This document shows positions 35,272 to 46,799 of a DNA stretch of 64,000 nt, piece by piece. Each line of letters begins with the position of its first letter. Position 1 is the first letter of the stretch. Where the stretch lies: positions 62,001 to 126,000 of the forward strand of contig JARFJB010000974.1 in NCBI GenBank assembly GCA_036346205.1. Reading direction: 5' to 3'. A program made the translations under genes and the position numbers. The notes under the pieces were generated by a model that saw only the letters and a list, made by a program, of their open reading frames with translations, was not told where the DNA came from and did not search any database. This stretch comes from Vesta saturnalis. Lineage: Eukaryota > Arthropoda > Insecta > Coleoptera > Lampyridae.

Positions 35272-36469
35272 ATTTTAATCCTGTGTCTGTTTATCTTCTA
35301 AGAATTTGTTAATAATTTTTTTCTGCAGTTGCCTTTGAATTGAGTACGGTAAAATTCCTAGTGTACAGTAAAACGCCACTATACCGTAAAAACGTGTTTT
35401 ACTGTATACTAGAGTATGACGTAAAACTGACAATTACAGTACAGTATGAAATAAAATAATTAATTAGTGTCATAGTAAAAATAATAATTAGAAGTTTGTA
35501 CCTGTTTGTTATAATTGCCGTAAATTTTTTAGGAACACGTTCTAGGCACACTTGTATATCAACCACATTTTCAGTTAAAGCAGACTACGTACAGATGATT
35601 TACCCTTGTCAACACTGGCTGTACTTCGAAATTGAATAATCCATTCACCATTTTTATTCTGCTGCCTATTTCGAAAATAAGATTCCAACATAAATTGGTT
35701 TTCTTGCAGACAGTATGACATTGCTTAATCTAAATCGTTTACATTTAGGTTAAAGGGCTACTTTTTGTTTATCCTGTACTTACTTATGTTAAACGTTTTT
35801 GTAAACAATGAATGTTAAGAAAGACTAATTAAACAATAATATAAAATAAACGAATAATAATAGAAAACACTGAAAATAACTCTCAATTCCCTAATGCATT
35901 ACGCTAAAAATGTCAAGTACAGGCTGCTAATTTCATGGTATGGACTAAAGTTTTGATACTTCTAGTAGAAAATAATATCGTCTGGACATCTATTTATGCA
36001 CTCTACGTAGTTACTTGTGTTGCCTTTGAAGAACCAATTTATCATATTTGCTTCGGTCAACTGTAGTATAGGTACTGTTTTTATATGTATAATTAATTGA
36101 TATAAGTTAGTGTTTGGAGTAAAGGAAAAATTGTTAGGTAAGTGGAAAAATTGTAATAGAATGTCCATGAAATAGTGATTTATCTTGAAGAGCAAATAAA
36201 AGAAATTGTAACAGAAAAAAAAATAAAGTAGGCTTTCTCTTTCCTCTCCCCGCTTATGGAAATGTGTAGTGTAATACCTACGCATTAATTAAGGTAGTTG
36301 TAAACTTCCCTGGTAACAAACAGAACTAACGTAAAAGTAAGCTTGCAGAATAAACGTTGATGTTAGATTTATACTTGTTGAGTAGTTGTAAGTACATTTA
36401 CAAAGTAGCGGGTAGGAGAAAGGGCGTGGCAAGTAATTATTATTAATAAATGTAGTTGGTTTAATCCTA
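35272..36469. other. AT-rich intergenic, no gene seen
   Basis: A small inverted repeat (ACAGTAAAACG at about 35366 against CGTGTTTTACTGTA at about 35393) is the only structure noted. The 107-codon minus-strand frame at 35962-36285 has no motif. Confidence 0.45.
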
Positions 36470-36575
36470 ATTCGCTGTCTGCAAGCAGATCAGTGAACAT
36501 CGCGTTTAACATTGTAAACGTACTTTGTTAAAAGTTTTTACGTGAGTACGTTCTGCTACCTGCGTCGTTTTCACG

Positions 36576-38032
36576 ATGACAGGTAGAGAGCCACCGTTCC
36601 GGCAGAGGCACCCGTACGCTCTTCGGAGTCGTTACGATGAGAACGAGTCTTCCCGCTACCTGACGACCTCGAGCTGACCGACGAGCAAGTCCCGTTCGAG
36701 CCCTTGCCCTTCTACGACGAAGTGATCAACCGTTGCTGCAGAAGAATCGCTACCGTCCGACAGATTCCGGTTCCAGAAGAAGAAGCCGAAGAAGTCTTCG
36801 AGAGACCGCCCGACCACGCCCACAACCGTTATCAACGCGTTCGAGGCCCTAGCTGACACCATGGACCGCCCGGACGTAGAAGAGCTTCCTGCAGCCAGGG
36901 AGAGGGTTCCTCCAGTAATCCTTCGCGAGAAGGAGAACTAGGTTGCGTTCTCCTAAGAATTAGATCACCGAGGGATCGTTTTCACACGTGTGAAGTCAAT
37001 CGCCGAGGGATACCGGACCAGCCTGCCACTGCCAAGGACCGTGACAGGCTAATGCGGTATATGGATAGGCATGGTACACCGTACCATACCTATCAGGCAA
37101 AGAGGGAACGTTCGTTCAAGGTGGTTCTACGGGGAATACCCGTAGAAATCTCCGAGGCTGACGTTACCTCTGAGCTTAAAATGCACGACGTTAACATCAG
37201 CGCTTGTTTCAGAGTGAAGAAACAAGGCAGACTGATCCCGCTTCTGCTGGTTCAGGTACCAACAGAAGAGGACCTTAAGAAGATCCGGCTGGCGGAGTAC
37301 GTGACTCGCCTACGTGTCTCCACTGAAGACTTGAGGCATCGGGCAGTGTCACCGGTGCCAGGGATTCCATCACGCACAGCGTTTTTGTAGAGCGGCGGCA
37401 CGCTGTGTCAAGTGTGCAGGACACCACCACTCCAGTGAGTGCACCAAACACCGTACGGACCGGGCAAGGTGCGTAAACTGTGGTGGTGATCATCCGGAAA
37501 ACTTCAGGGGTTACCCGAGGTACCGATGTCTCCCGCAGCGTAAGTAAGAAGACAGAAGCTCCACCGTCACGTCTCCCGCAGCGGAAGAAGTCAGACGAAA
37601 CACCTCAACAGAGACAAGAGGACACCGCCCACAGCGGCACCCTCTCTAGTCCGAACCGGCGTTAGTTACGCCAAAGCGACGGCAATCGGCAGCGAGATGG
37701 CTGAAGTAGCGGATGCGGTGAACGTCGCAGACGTAAAAAAGCCTGCTTCACCTGCTTTAGGATTCGACGCTGTTCTTGGCCTCCTCGGAGGTTTGGATAT
37801 GGCGAAGGTCCTACCTGTCATCCAACGGGTGGCAGCGGCCTTAGTTTCGGCACAAACTGCGACTGACCTGTGGAGAGTAATCCTCACACACGGTCAGGCA
37901 ACATCCGCAAGAAGCTATACAGATCTCCGGTATCCCGAACCATTTTGGTGCTCCGAGGGACCAGCCCACCTGCTTCCAAGGAAACACCGCCCACCCACCC
38001 ACGAGTCCCGCCCTCAACATCCACTAATATAG
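36576..38032 (+). pseudogene. LINE ORF1 (gag-like) with PRE_C2HC and zinc knuckles, copy B
   Basis: The ATG at 36576 corresponds to the start of copy A. After a variable charged N-terminus with frameshifts, the clearest part (37052-37390) reads RSFKVVLRGIPVEISEADVT, the RRM-like/PRE_C2HC region of insect LINE ORF1. A frameshift follows; then ARCVKCAGHHHSSEC and ARCVNCGGDHPENF are two CX2CX3-4HX4C zinc knuckles at about 37395-37500. The last open part (37697-38032) begins MAEVADAVNVADVKKPASPA and is Ala/Val-rich, with a Pro/His-rich end. ORF1 proteins bind LINE RNA. It is non-functional here because of the frameshifts. Confidence 0.75.
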
Positions 38033-38181
38033 GAATGAATTACTACTAACTTAAGTAACGTAATCCAATTAAACATGTTCTTTTTTTAATTTTTTTTTTG
38101 CCTAGATAATAAGATAACATGTTATAGACTTATAAAAAAATGAAATGTAATTATACCAAAAAAAAAACTATGTAATCAACT

Positions 38182-38211
38182 GGCTGAAGAGGCTACCTCG
38201 CCTGAGCAGCC
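38182..38211 (+). other. 3' UTR RNA hairpin, copy 1
   Basis: GGCTG-AAG-AGGC-TACCTC-GCCT-GAG-CAGCC can fold as a 5-bp outer stem, a purine-rich AAG/GAG internal loop, a 4-bp inner stem and a 6-nt loop. The same architecture occurs at 54962-54989 with one covarying inner-stem pair. A recognition element for the LINE reverse transcriptase is a plausible but untested role. Confidence 0.6.
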
Positions 38212-38545
38212 GACTAAAATTGTAAAATTCCATTTATCAACAATTGTACCTATAATTAATAATAAACGTGTTTGAACTTGAACTTGAACTTGAACTTAAC
38301 CCTAAAATAAGGTATAAATAAACCAACTCAGGGCTTGCATGATGACTTGGCACTATAAAGAACAATTCTTTTACACACCAACGCGCTTAAAATGTTTCTG
38401 TCGCCTTTATCACACATTTTTATTTTCATTTTTATTTTTTGACTAATTATTCGCCTTTAAGCGGCGATCAGGTTTTTTGGAAACGCCCTGTATAATTAAA
38501 AGGAAAAATATGTTGTTAATCTAATTATAGAAATATGATTTAATT

Positions 38546-38546
38546 C

Positions 38547-38596
<50 letters not shown>
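38546..38596. repeat. (ATT)n microsatellite
   Basis: An uninterrupted ATT trinucleotide run. Confidence 0.95.
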
Positions 38597-38600
<4 letters not shown>

Positions 38601-40910
38601 ATAAATAATTAATAGAAATTGCAATTAGCAATTATACAAAATGCATTTTTTTTTTTTTTTGTTAAATTTCACTGTTTTTTCAATGATCTATTATTTGATG
38701 AAAAAAAATTGAAATTGAATTAATCTGTGAAAGAGTAGAGATTTACACAATTGCACAATGATTACAAAAGAAATATAGAGTGCGTAGAATGTCACATGTA
38801 ATCTTATGGAGCTCAATACTGTAATAATTCAGCATAAAATAAACGTAATAATTATTTAAATTAGAATAAAAGAAAATGACAAGGAGTAATTTAATCGGTA
38901 AACCCATTTATTTCGCCATCAAATAAACGTAATAAGAAATGTCACTTAGAACGTTTTTGACATTAAAAAATTCAGAAAAGCGCCATGTAACATTTTAAAA
39001 TGCCAAATGCATTCAAGTAGCACTTTCGAATGTAAATTGAATTTTTGAAGTGCAATTGGATCAAAGTTGGCCTTATCATTCATTCAAAATGAAAACAATC
39101 AAAAGAGAAAAGTGATATTGACATTCTATAGAAAATAAAAAGGGATGAAAGCTTTCGAAAGCTATCAACTTACAGTATCTTTCTTGTAATTCAATATAGA
39201 GACGTTCGCGTTCTTCAATAGCTTTACTTCGGTTGCAAAGTTAAAAATGTGATCACGTCGGATTTCCAATAACCTTAAAAATTATGTTACTTAATTTAAT
39301 TTTGAATTATGTACCGAGTACCACGATACTATTTTATGAAATTATCTTCTACTAGCCACGTAAAGGTAATTTGCTTTATAAATAATGCAATTTACGTATT
39401 GAACAGACTTAAATCGGGCGATCCACTAATGCATACATTCCTCAAATTTGATTTTAAAAAGACTACACTAGAGCGTATTTCCGTTTTAAATTCGTTCAAT
39501 GTATAGGTAATGTTGTTACAGTTTTAATGCTAGATGTGTACATAGGTAGGGTATTTTCCCTAAGGGGCGATTCTCTATGGGGTGTATTCATGGACAAGTT
39601 TGAAAAACGGATCTCGCCCTTTATCGATGTTATTGCACCCTCTTTTAATGATACTTGACAGTTGAAATATTTTAATGTATTTTTATTACTTAGTACATGT
39701 ATTGGTGAATCTACTTATATATGTACAAATGACAAATTTCTTTGACATTGACTTGTTTGACGCATCCTGTATAAAAGAAAATATTATTAATGTTGATTAT
39801 TTTGTAAATTCTTGAAGTTAAGTTTTAGGTATGTGAATAAAAATGCGGAAAATTTGTTACGTGATTTGCAGGCGACCAGAATGCGTTCATTTGATCTTAT
39901 CCGTCTATTTTATGGGGACATATTTCTTTAACTCGTGACAAATTCTAGTTGAATTATTTATTGCTTCCTCATGTATAATTACAACCACTAAACGTCGTAC
40001 CTCGCATACGAAGCTGCCAACTCTAATTTCTAGTACACGACTTTTTCAAGTAAACGCGTATTTTCTACTCATAATTTTTATTTCTCGAACTGTTTAACGC
40101 CTTACTTTTTGTTAAAACAATTTAATTTATACATATGAATTTAAAATAGTGCTGCATTCCGAATAAGGATGTGACAGTTTTCATCTTGACATCATCTAAT
40201 CTATGGTATCGTTACATTAAGATGTTTGTTTGGGTTTAAGTAAACACACTTCCACCTACTTAAAAAAAGAAAAATTATTTGATTTTCTAACACAGATATG
40301 TAGGTACATGATGTCCCCATTCTTGCCTTTGTTGTTTGTTCATAAAATTAAATGCACTCTAGATTACCGGCGTTTAAAGTTTTAGTTAAAAACCAATAAA
40401 TGTTTAAATACCCATTTAATGTATATCTTTAGTGAACAATAAGAATGTATTAGACGATCAAGATGTAACATTGTCACAGTTTTAAGTGTTCAAAGGAACC
40501 GGTTTATTAAGAAGCTTTCCTAAAAAAATTTCTTTTGAGGTTTTCAATTAACTATATTTAATTTTATATTTATAAATCAAAATATTCTTCAGTAGCCATT
40601 GCACTGCTATGATGGTTATATTAATAAAATCGTTCAGGAACAGGAAGTAAGTTATTTTGGTATTTTAATGGAGTAAATTGAAATGAGTACTGGTATATGC
40701 GAGAGAGCCTACAATAATTCTTTTTTTTGTTTTAAATATCAGAAATTAATTTTGTTACTGAATGTTTTTATTTTGTGTTGCTGTTCAATTTTTGTATTTT
40801 CAAAACAAAATTATGACTTCAACAATTTGATTGGTTTATGTAAAGTATAGACGATCACAGCATACAGGGTGAGTTGGGAGGATCGTGCCAAACTCCAGGA
40901 GTATATTGTG
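38597..40910. other. AT-rich intergenic, no gene seen
   Basis: I see no coding region, RNA gene or repeat pair that I can support in this 2.3-kb stretch. Confidence 0.45.
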
Positions 40911-40961
40911 CAGAGTGGCCAACTAAAAATGCAAGGTACTGTAACTGGGAAACTATCCATC

Positions 40962-41534
40962 GGTTCACGGTCATTTCCCCGCCGACAAAATCCCGCCGGT
41001 CAATTGCCCGCCGGAAAATTGTTCGCCTGGTAAAAACCCCGCGCGGTGAAATGTTCTCTGGTAAAATACCCGCCATGACGAAATTCCTTCGGTAAATTTC
41101 CCGCTGACCCCTGTTGTGAATAAATCGACATAATACACGTATATAAAGGAAGAGCTTTAATAATAACAAATTTTATTATGTTCGAATACGTATTCATACC
41201 TAGAAACATTGTAAATTATGCATTTAAATTTAAATTAGAGACGATTCCCCTTAAAAACGTTATTTTATCATTAGCATCGTACCTAGCAACACAATTTTTT
41301 ATTCTTACATTTATATCGCGATATACTTTCTTTTGGGGTGGTCCATCTCTGCCTTGAATGAATTGCTTGATGGCTACTTCGTTCATATGTTGTTCTTTTT
41401 TTATGTTTTCTATAAATTTCCAGCGGGCATTTTACCAGCGAACATTTCACCGCACGGGGTTTTTTCCAGGCGAACAATTTTCCGGCGGGCAATTGACCGG
41501 CGGGATTTTGTCGGCGGGGAAATAACCGGACACC
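40962..41534. mobile_element. Mutator-like MITE with 9-bp duplication
   Basis: The element is flanked by CTATCCATC at 40953-40961 and 41535-41543. Its ends are inverted: GGTTCACGGTCATTTCCCC at the left and the complement of GGTGTCCGGTTATTTCCCC at the right. The inverted arms extend about 115-130 bp and are built from repeated CCCGCCGG-type words (about 40980-41095 and 41420-41530). A 9-bp duplication, GG ends and long arms fit a Mutator-like (MULE) MITE. The several open frames crossing it read the palindromic arms and are not genes. Confidence 0.75.
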
Positions 41535-42092
41535 CTATCCATCGTAGAGGCTTGCGCAAAAAAAAGTTATTATTAAAACGGCTAATACAAAACCTGGAAA
41601 ATATTTTCAAGTTTCTCAAATGGCCGCTAGGGGGCGTAACTGCAATCTTGAATCTAAAAAAGTGATATTTCTGTGAATTCTGCTATATTAACCTAATAAA
41701 AAAAATAACTGATCTTTGAAGTCGAGGATAATCTGAACTTTTTTTGTTTGGCACTCGTATTCAAAGGTTTCCTTAAATAACCCCCTGTATCTTCGAAACG
41801 GTTAAGCCGATTTTAACAAACTTGGGCGCGTTGAAATGAGCTATTCTTGGGCTACAAATGTTATAATATTTGAAGTTTTGTTAGGGTTCACATGTCGTCG
41901 CTAGAGGGCTCTGTTCGACATTCCGACAGAAACGGTTAATTTTCGTAAAAAAATTAAATGCATTGGTATGACTTTTTTTCATGAACAAGTAAGCAAAGAA
42001 AACTTTATACGAAAATCCCTATATTTTTCTGGAATTGTTTCTATTATGTAAGTTGTGGGCCTAAAAAGGACTGATTTAAAGGAGGAAGGTTT

Positions 42093-43220
42093 TTAATGCC
42101 CCCGTAAATGCTCGAAATGCTGACCATCACGCTCTATGCATTGCTGAAACCTCTCATGACTAGACAAAACTGCAGCTTCAATTTCGGCTCTCGGTATGTT
42201 ACGTATTGCGTTACGAATCCGGTTTTTCATATCTTCTCTAGTAGTAGGTTGAATCCGAAACACGATGTCCTTTAAGCGCCTCCATAAATAAAAATCGAGG
42301 CAGGTTAAGTCTGGCGATCGCGGAGGCCATGGAAACAGACTTCCTCTTCCAATCCACCGCTGTTGAAATACTGCATTAATATGCTCTCGCACATTAATAG
42401 CAAAATGTGCTGGGCAACCATCCAACTGCAAAAATAATGTTTGCCTTGTTTCCAGAGGCACATCTTCCAAAAACAACGGTAATTGATTGGCCAAAAAGTC
42501 AAGAAATACATTGCCATTTAGGGGTTCCTCGAAAAAATATGGCCCAATAATTCTGCCTCCGAGTATGCCACACCATACATTTAAACTCCAACGTCCTTGG
42601 CGCTGAAATTCACGCAACCAATGGGGATTTTCTGCAGACCAATAATGCATATTGTGCAGATTGACTCTTCCGTCACTACTGAAGGTGGCTTCATCGGTCT
42701 AAAGAATTTGAAATAAGAATTCTCTATTTTCGCGTATCATGCCTAACATGCAATGGCAATAGTCTAACCTTCGATCAAAATCTTCCTCTTTCAAAGCCTG
42801 ATGCAAAACGACGTGATATGGATGCATTCTTAAAGTAATTAAAAAAAGTTTAAATGAATACCTATATATTTTGATGGCCATTAGAACTTACCAATGGTCC
42901 TTCAAAATATTTTGAACCGTTGTCCGTGATATGCCCAACTCAGTGGATAATGCTCTTGTGCTAACATGAGGATTTCCTTCAATATAGCCCAGTACACGGT
43001 TAATATTTTCTTGTGTTCTTTCAATTATTTGCCGTTGAAACGTAGGCCGAAAACTACCATTGGCTCATAAGCTCGCTACTAATCGGGGAAAAACTCTTAC
43101 ATCGCAAGAACGCCGTTTTGGATATCGAGCCGCGTAAACTCTTTTAGCTACTGCGGCATTCTGAAGACATTCAAAATAAACCGCAAGCATATCAACAGCT
43201 TCATTATTCGTAAAACGCAT
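42093..43220 (-). pseudogene. DD41D (rosa-like) mariner transposase, nearly complete
   Basis: From the ATG at 43220 (MRFTNNEAVDMLAVYFECLQ) the minus strand reads YAARYPKRRSCDVRVFPRLV, then a stop, RPTFQRQIIERTQ, and the helix-turn-helix STRALSTELGISRTTVQNIL. A short GT-AG intron (GTAAGT near 42892 to AG near 42834) precedes MHPYHVVLHQALKEEDFDRR. Next is FQIL-stop-TDEATF (Trp to TAG at the first Asp), then an intact 185-codon stretch with LNVWCGILGGRIIGPYFFEE, LFLQLDGCPAHF (second Asp) and PPRSPDLTCLDFYLWRRLKD (third Asp). I count 41 residues between the last two. About three stops separate it from an open gene, the fewest of any transposase here. Confidence 0.85.
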
Positions 43221-44361
43221 TTTGAAAGTACAAACATTGCTCAAAGTAACGCGAAAGTACTGAAAATTTGAGGATTATGTATGTTTTGTTTAGGTATCTG
43301 TTTCCATTGCCTGCTTCTATTAAATGTATTTTTCGTATATATCCATAGTGAATATGCATTTAAACAAACAAAAAATAGTCCTTTCGTATAACTTTTAGCA
43401 TTGCTTACTTGCCCGTAGTAATTTCAAAAAGGGTGATTTTGTTCTGGTGTATAAATTTACAAACATTTAAAATCGCAATTTCTAGGTAACCTATTCAGAG
43501 CCGAAATTGAAGCTTCAGTTTTGTCTAGACACAGAGTGATGGTCAGCATTTCGAGCATTTACGGGGGCATTAAAAACTTTCCTCCTTTAAATCGGTCCTT
43601 TTTAGGGCCACAACTTACATAATAGAAATAATTCCAGAAAAATATAGTTAAAAAAAAAAAAAATTTAAGGGATTTTTGTATAAAGTTTCCTTTGGCCGAT
43701 GTTTTAGGTTAGGAACAAGGTATCGAGATGCGGTTTTCGCTAGCTTGTTTAGGCATCATTTAGCTACTTGTTCGTAAAAAAAGTCATACCAATGCATTTA
43801 ATTTTTTTGCGAAAATTAACCGTTTCTGTCGGAATGTCGAACAAAACCCTCTAGCGACGACATGTGAAACTAACAAAACTTCAATTATTTTAACATTTGT
43901 AGCCTAAGAAAAGCTCTTTTCAACGAGCCCAAGTTTGTTAAAATCGGATTAGGCGTTTGGATGATACGGGGGATGATTTAAGGAAACTTTTGAATACCCC
44001 CCACCACTTTATTTTTATAGATACGTCAAAAAGTACCAAACAGAAAAAGTTCAGATTATCCTCGACTTCAAAGATCAGTTATTTTTTTATTAGGTTAATT
44101 TAGCAGAATTCACAGAAACATCACTTTTTTATATTCAAGATTGCAGTTACGCCCCCTAGCAGCCATTTGAGAAACTTGAAAATATTTTCCAGGTTTTTGT
44201 ATTGGCCGTTTTACTAATAACTTTTTTTTCCGCAAGCCTCTATGATGTATAGTTTCCCAGATACAGTACCTCGTATTCTTAGTTGGCCACCCCGTACATG
44301 TAATCTGGTGTGGAACAACACGCGACTTTCAAAATGGAAATTAAAAAAAAATTATTTCTGA

Positions 44362-44672
44362 AGATAATTATGCAACCTCTTTTTTAATACGTTCATAATA
44401 AAAATAGGCAACATTGTGAAAACAAAAACAATAATCAATGTCAAACAGTCGTTTAAAATTTCATTTCAGATAGTGGTTAATAGACATCTAGATGCTAAAT
44501 TAAAATTCCAAATCCGCCTACTGCTATAAAAATAACGATAACAGTTTAAGCATTTTCAAATCTTAATTAGTTTTTAAGACTTATGTGGCTTCGAATTAAA
44601 AAACTTTATAAGAAAGAATGATGCACAATCTTTATAAAATATGTTTACACATTTTTCTATGATATTGAAAAA
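44362..44672 (-). repeat. Dispersed repeat, about 310 bp, copy 2
   Basis: Inverted partner of 24035-24345, beginning just outside the right end of the long-TIR mariner. Blocks ATAATTATGCAACCTC, AGGCAACATTGTG, CGTTTAAAATTTCAT and ACAGTTTAAGCATTTTC match the complement of copy 1. Confidence 0.65.
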
Positions 44673-44859
44673 AGTTAAATGCTTAAATTCCAGTTTAGGA
44701 ATTTTTTGCCTCCAAGTTACACATTGTATCAAAAAAATACATAGAACATAATTCATTTATAGATAATATATCCATAATGTATATGCAGCTGTCTCTTTTG
44801 AAGAGAAATTGTACGAAAAAGAATAAACTGGAGGAAAAGAAAGGACAACAGTAGTATAT

Positions 44860-46620
44860 AGATCAGCACACTGGGCACCACAACGACCAAAAAAGTTTGA
44901 TGGAAATATAAAGACCATCCACCCAATGAACTTTATAGAGGCATTAGAAAACTACTTAAACCAAGCAGAAACAAGTGCCAAAGCATGGGCAGAATTACAT
45001 CGTTTTTTGGATAGATTTTGCTCAATTCCATGAAGATTTTATAAAACAATTTTGGTCGAAATCGGTACAAGAAAAAATTAAATTAAGATTAGTCACACCG
45101 CGATTATACAACAGAAGACAAGGAAAATGTGTAGACCACGTTGGGTTTTGGGTTAGCAAGACGATATATTTGCAACCACCAATTGAAGAAGAACGTCTAG
45201 TAGAAACCTTAGATATTTTCCCAGAGATGTGGTGAAAATTTTAATTGGATCGGGAGCAAAGACCACTGACCAACTAACAAATATTTTGGAAAGGATACAA
45301 TTGGCAAAATACGAAGATAAATCTACAGGATTTTACAACCGTAGGAACGATTATAATCGAGAAAATAGCATACCAAGCAACGAAAGAGGGGTCCGAGAAG
45401 AAGAGTGGCGATGATGAGGACCATTAGACAGTCACCACCACCTAGACAAGAGGAAAACAGAACACAAATAGACAGTCGGGTCGAGAAGCACCACACGCCT
45501 CGCAAGTGACCTATAAAGAGGAACTGCTTAATTTTGAGAAGATATATTAACAAAACTGCCGATCGTTAAATATTGTAAATTTAGAAGACTAATACAATGA
45601 AGACAGAGAAAATAACCAAATGTAATCACCTAGTGAAGAAATAAATGATCAGGAGGAAAATTCAACCGCGGCTTATGAAGAGGAAAAAACAACCTACCTC
45701 CCATTTTTGAAAGGAGAGTTGGAGGAGGTCAGTCAGCATATACTAATCGATACTGGGAGTCAAATAAGCATTATTTCGGAAAATGTATATATTAAATTAA
45801 AAGAAAAATCCAGAATTGGTACCATTAACTGAACAAGGAATGACGGGAAAGGTCAGCAAAATAACCCATAGCGTGATACTAGATATGAGGCTAGGAGAAA
45901 GTAAACAATATTATTCCTTCTTCGTAGCCAAGAAATAAGAACCAGAACTCATACTAGGAATGGATTGGATGTGTCGCAAATCAGCCCGAGTGAATGTAGC
46001 CAAGAAACAAATAACTTTTAAGGAAAGGGAAAAAGACTATCAAGTCAAATTCACAGAAGAACGAATGACAAATGGAAAAGTAAAACTCGCGAAGAAGAAG
46101 ACACGAACGAAGAATTCCTTAGTGAAGATGAGGATAGTTTTTTTGAGGAACCATGAGGAGTAAGATACTTAGTGGGTGCATTAGGAACCTAAATACCATA
46201 CAAATTTGTCGAAAAAGTGACCCAAATGCATATTTATTGAAGAACTCGCGGGCAAATGAGGAAACTGAAAGTCCAGTAAAAGATCCACCGGTTGAGCAAA
46301 TAAATGAAGGCGATGAACAAGATCGAGGACCAGAAGAACAAAAAGGGGTCGAAGGATTGATCAATCAAATTGAAGAAAAAACTTCTGAAAAGCCCGGAAT
46401 AGAGAACTATTTTGTTTGTGGACTGAAAATCAAAAACGAGGTACCGGTTTTTCACCAAAATCATCCGAGACAATTTACGCAAAGGGAAGCAGTAGCGAAA
46501 GAAAGGGATAGAGTATTAGTAGATAAAATAATTGAAAAGTCGTAACTGCCGTATCTAAATCCCATTGTAGTGTTCATGTCATCAGCGGTACAGAAAAGCT
46601 ACAGAAAAATTCCAGAAAAG
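44860..46620 (+). pseudogene. Gypsy-like (Ty3) gag-protease fragment
   Basis: The plus strand carries retrotransposon Gag remains (HPMNFIEALENYLNQAETSA in one frame, then FHEDFIKQFWSKSVQEKIKL and PIEEERLVETL at 44975-45235), and a charged linker (45240-45660). An aspartic protease follows with the catalytic ILIDTGSQISIIS at about 45750 and the ELILGMDWMC flap/end block at 45940. The polyprotein continues through an acidic region to VPVFHQNHPRQFTQREAVAK at 46440 and LNPIVVF at 46555, which is the threshold of the reverse transcriptase. It then breaks off. Frameshifts and stops are numerous. No LTRs were found, so this is an internal fragment. Confidence 0.7.
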
Positions 46621-46628
46621 TTCATATT

Positions 46629-46799
46629 GAAATTCCAAATAGGATTTTTCGTTAAATTGCTTCGTTTCAGAAATACAGGGTGTCGTACATAAAAATACAT
46701 ATTATACGTATTTTATTATCACCTCATTTTACGTTTTCTTTTTATATACAACATCCTGTGTCTGCGAAACGAAGCGATTTAAAGAAAAATTTGGAATTT
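46629..46799. repeat. 170-bp fold-back repeat
   Basis: AATTCCAAATAGGATTTTTC with TTGCTTCGTTTCAG and ACAGGGTGTCG on the left is mirrored by CATCCTGTGTCTGCGAAACG, AAGCGA and AAATTTGGAATTT on the right around a roughly 45-bp loop. It starts where the gypsy-like fragment stops and probably truncated it. Confidence 0.65.

Larger units (their letters stand above)
36470..38300 (+). mobile_element. ORF1-only LINE copy B with TTGAAC-repeat tail
   Basis: The 5' end (ATTCGCTGTCTGCAAGCAGA) matches copy A at 1-1265. ORF1 runs from 36576 to about 38032 with frameshifts and is followed directly by about 240 bp of 3' UTR and a tail of four TTGAAC units at 38272-38298. There is no endonuclease or RT reading frame. 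A 30-nt hairpin (38182-38211) in the 3' UTR is shared with the LINE at 49991-55073. It is either an internally deleted or a gag-only non-autonomous element. Confidence 0.75.
40911..44294. mobile_element. 3.4-kb mariner relative with about 0.7-kb TIRs
   Basis: Left arm (40911-42125, enlarged by a nested MITE) and right arm (43540-44294) are inverted copies. Outer ends read CAGAGTGGCCAACTAA and CGGGGTGGCCAACTAA; the right end is followed by TA. Shared blocks include AGAGGCTTGCG, CCGCTAGGGGGCGTAACTGC, GATCTTTGAAGTCGAGGAT and GTCGTCGCTAGAGGG. The right arm has an extra segment around 43680-43760. A minus-strand transposase lies between and slightly into the arms. Without the MITE the element is about 2.8 kb. 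Confidence 0.85.

Noticed and set aside
36656..36862. Minus-strand 68-codon frame resembling 800-1051
   Set aside because: It is the antisense of LINE ORF1 copy B, as the 800-1051 frame is of copy A.
40855..41665. Five overlapping frames of 69-110 codons on both strands
   Set aside because: They read the GC-rich palindromic arms of a Mutator-like MITE; sense and antisense are both open because of the repeat structure.
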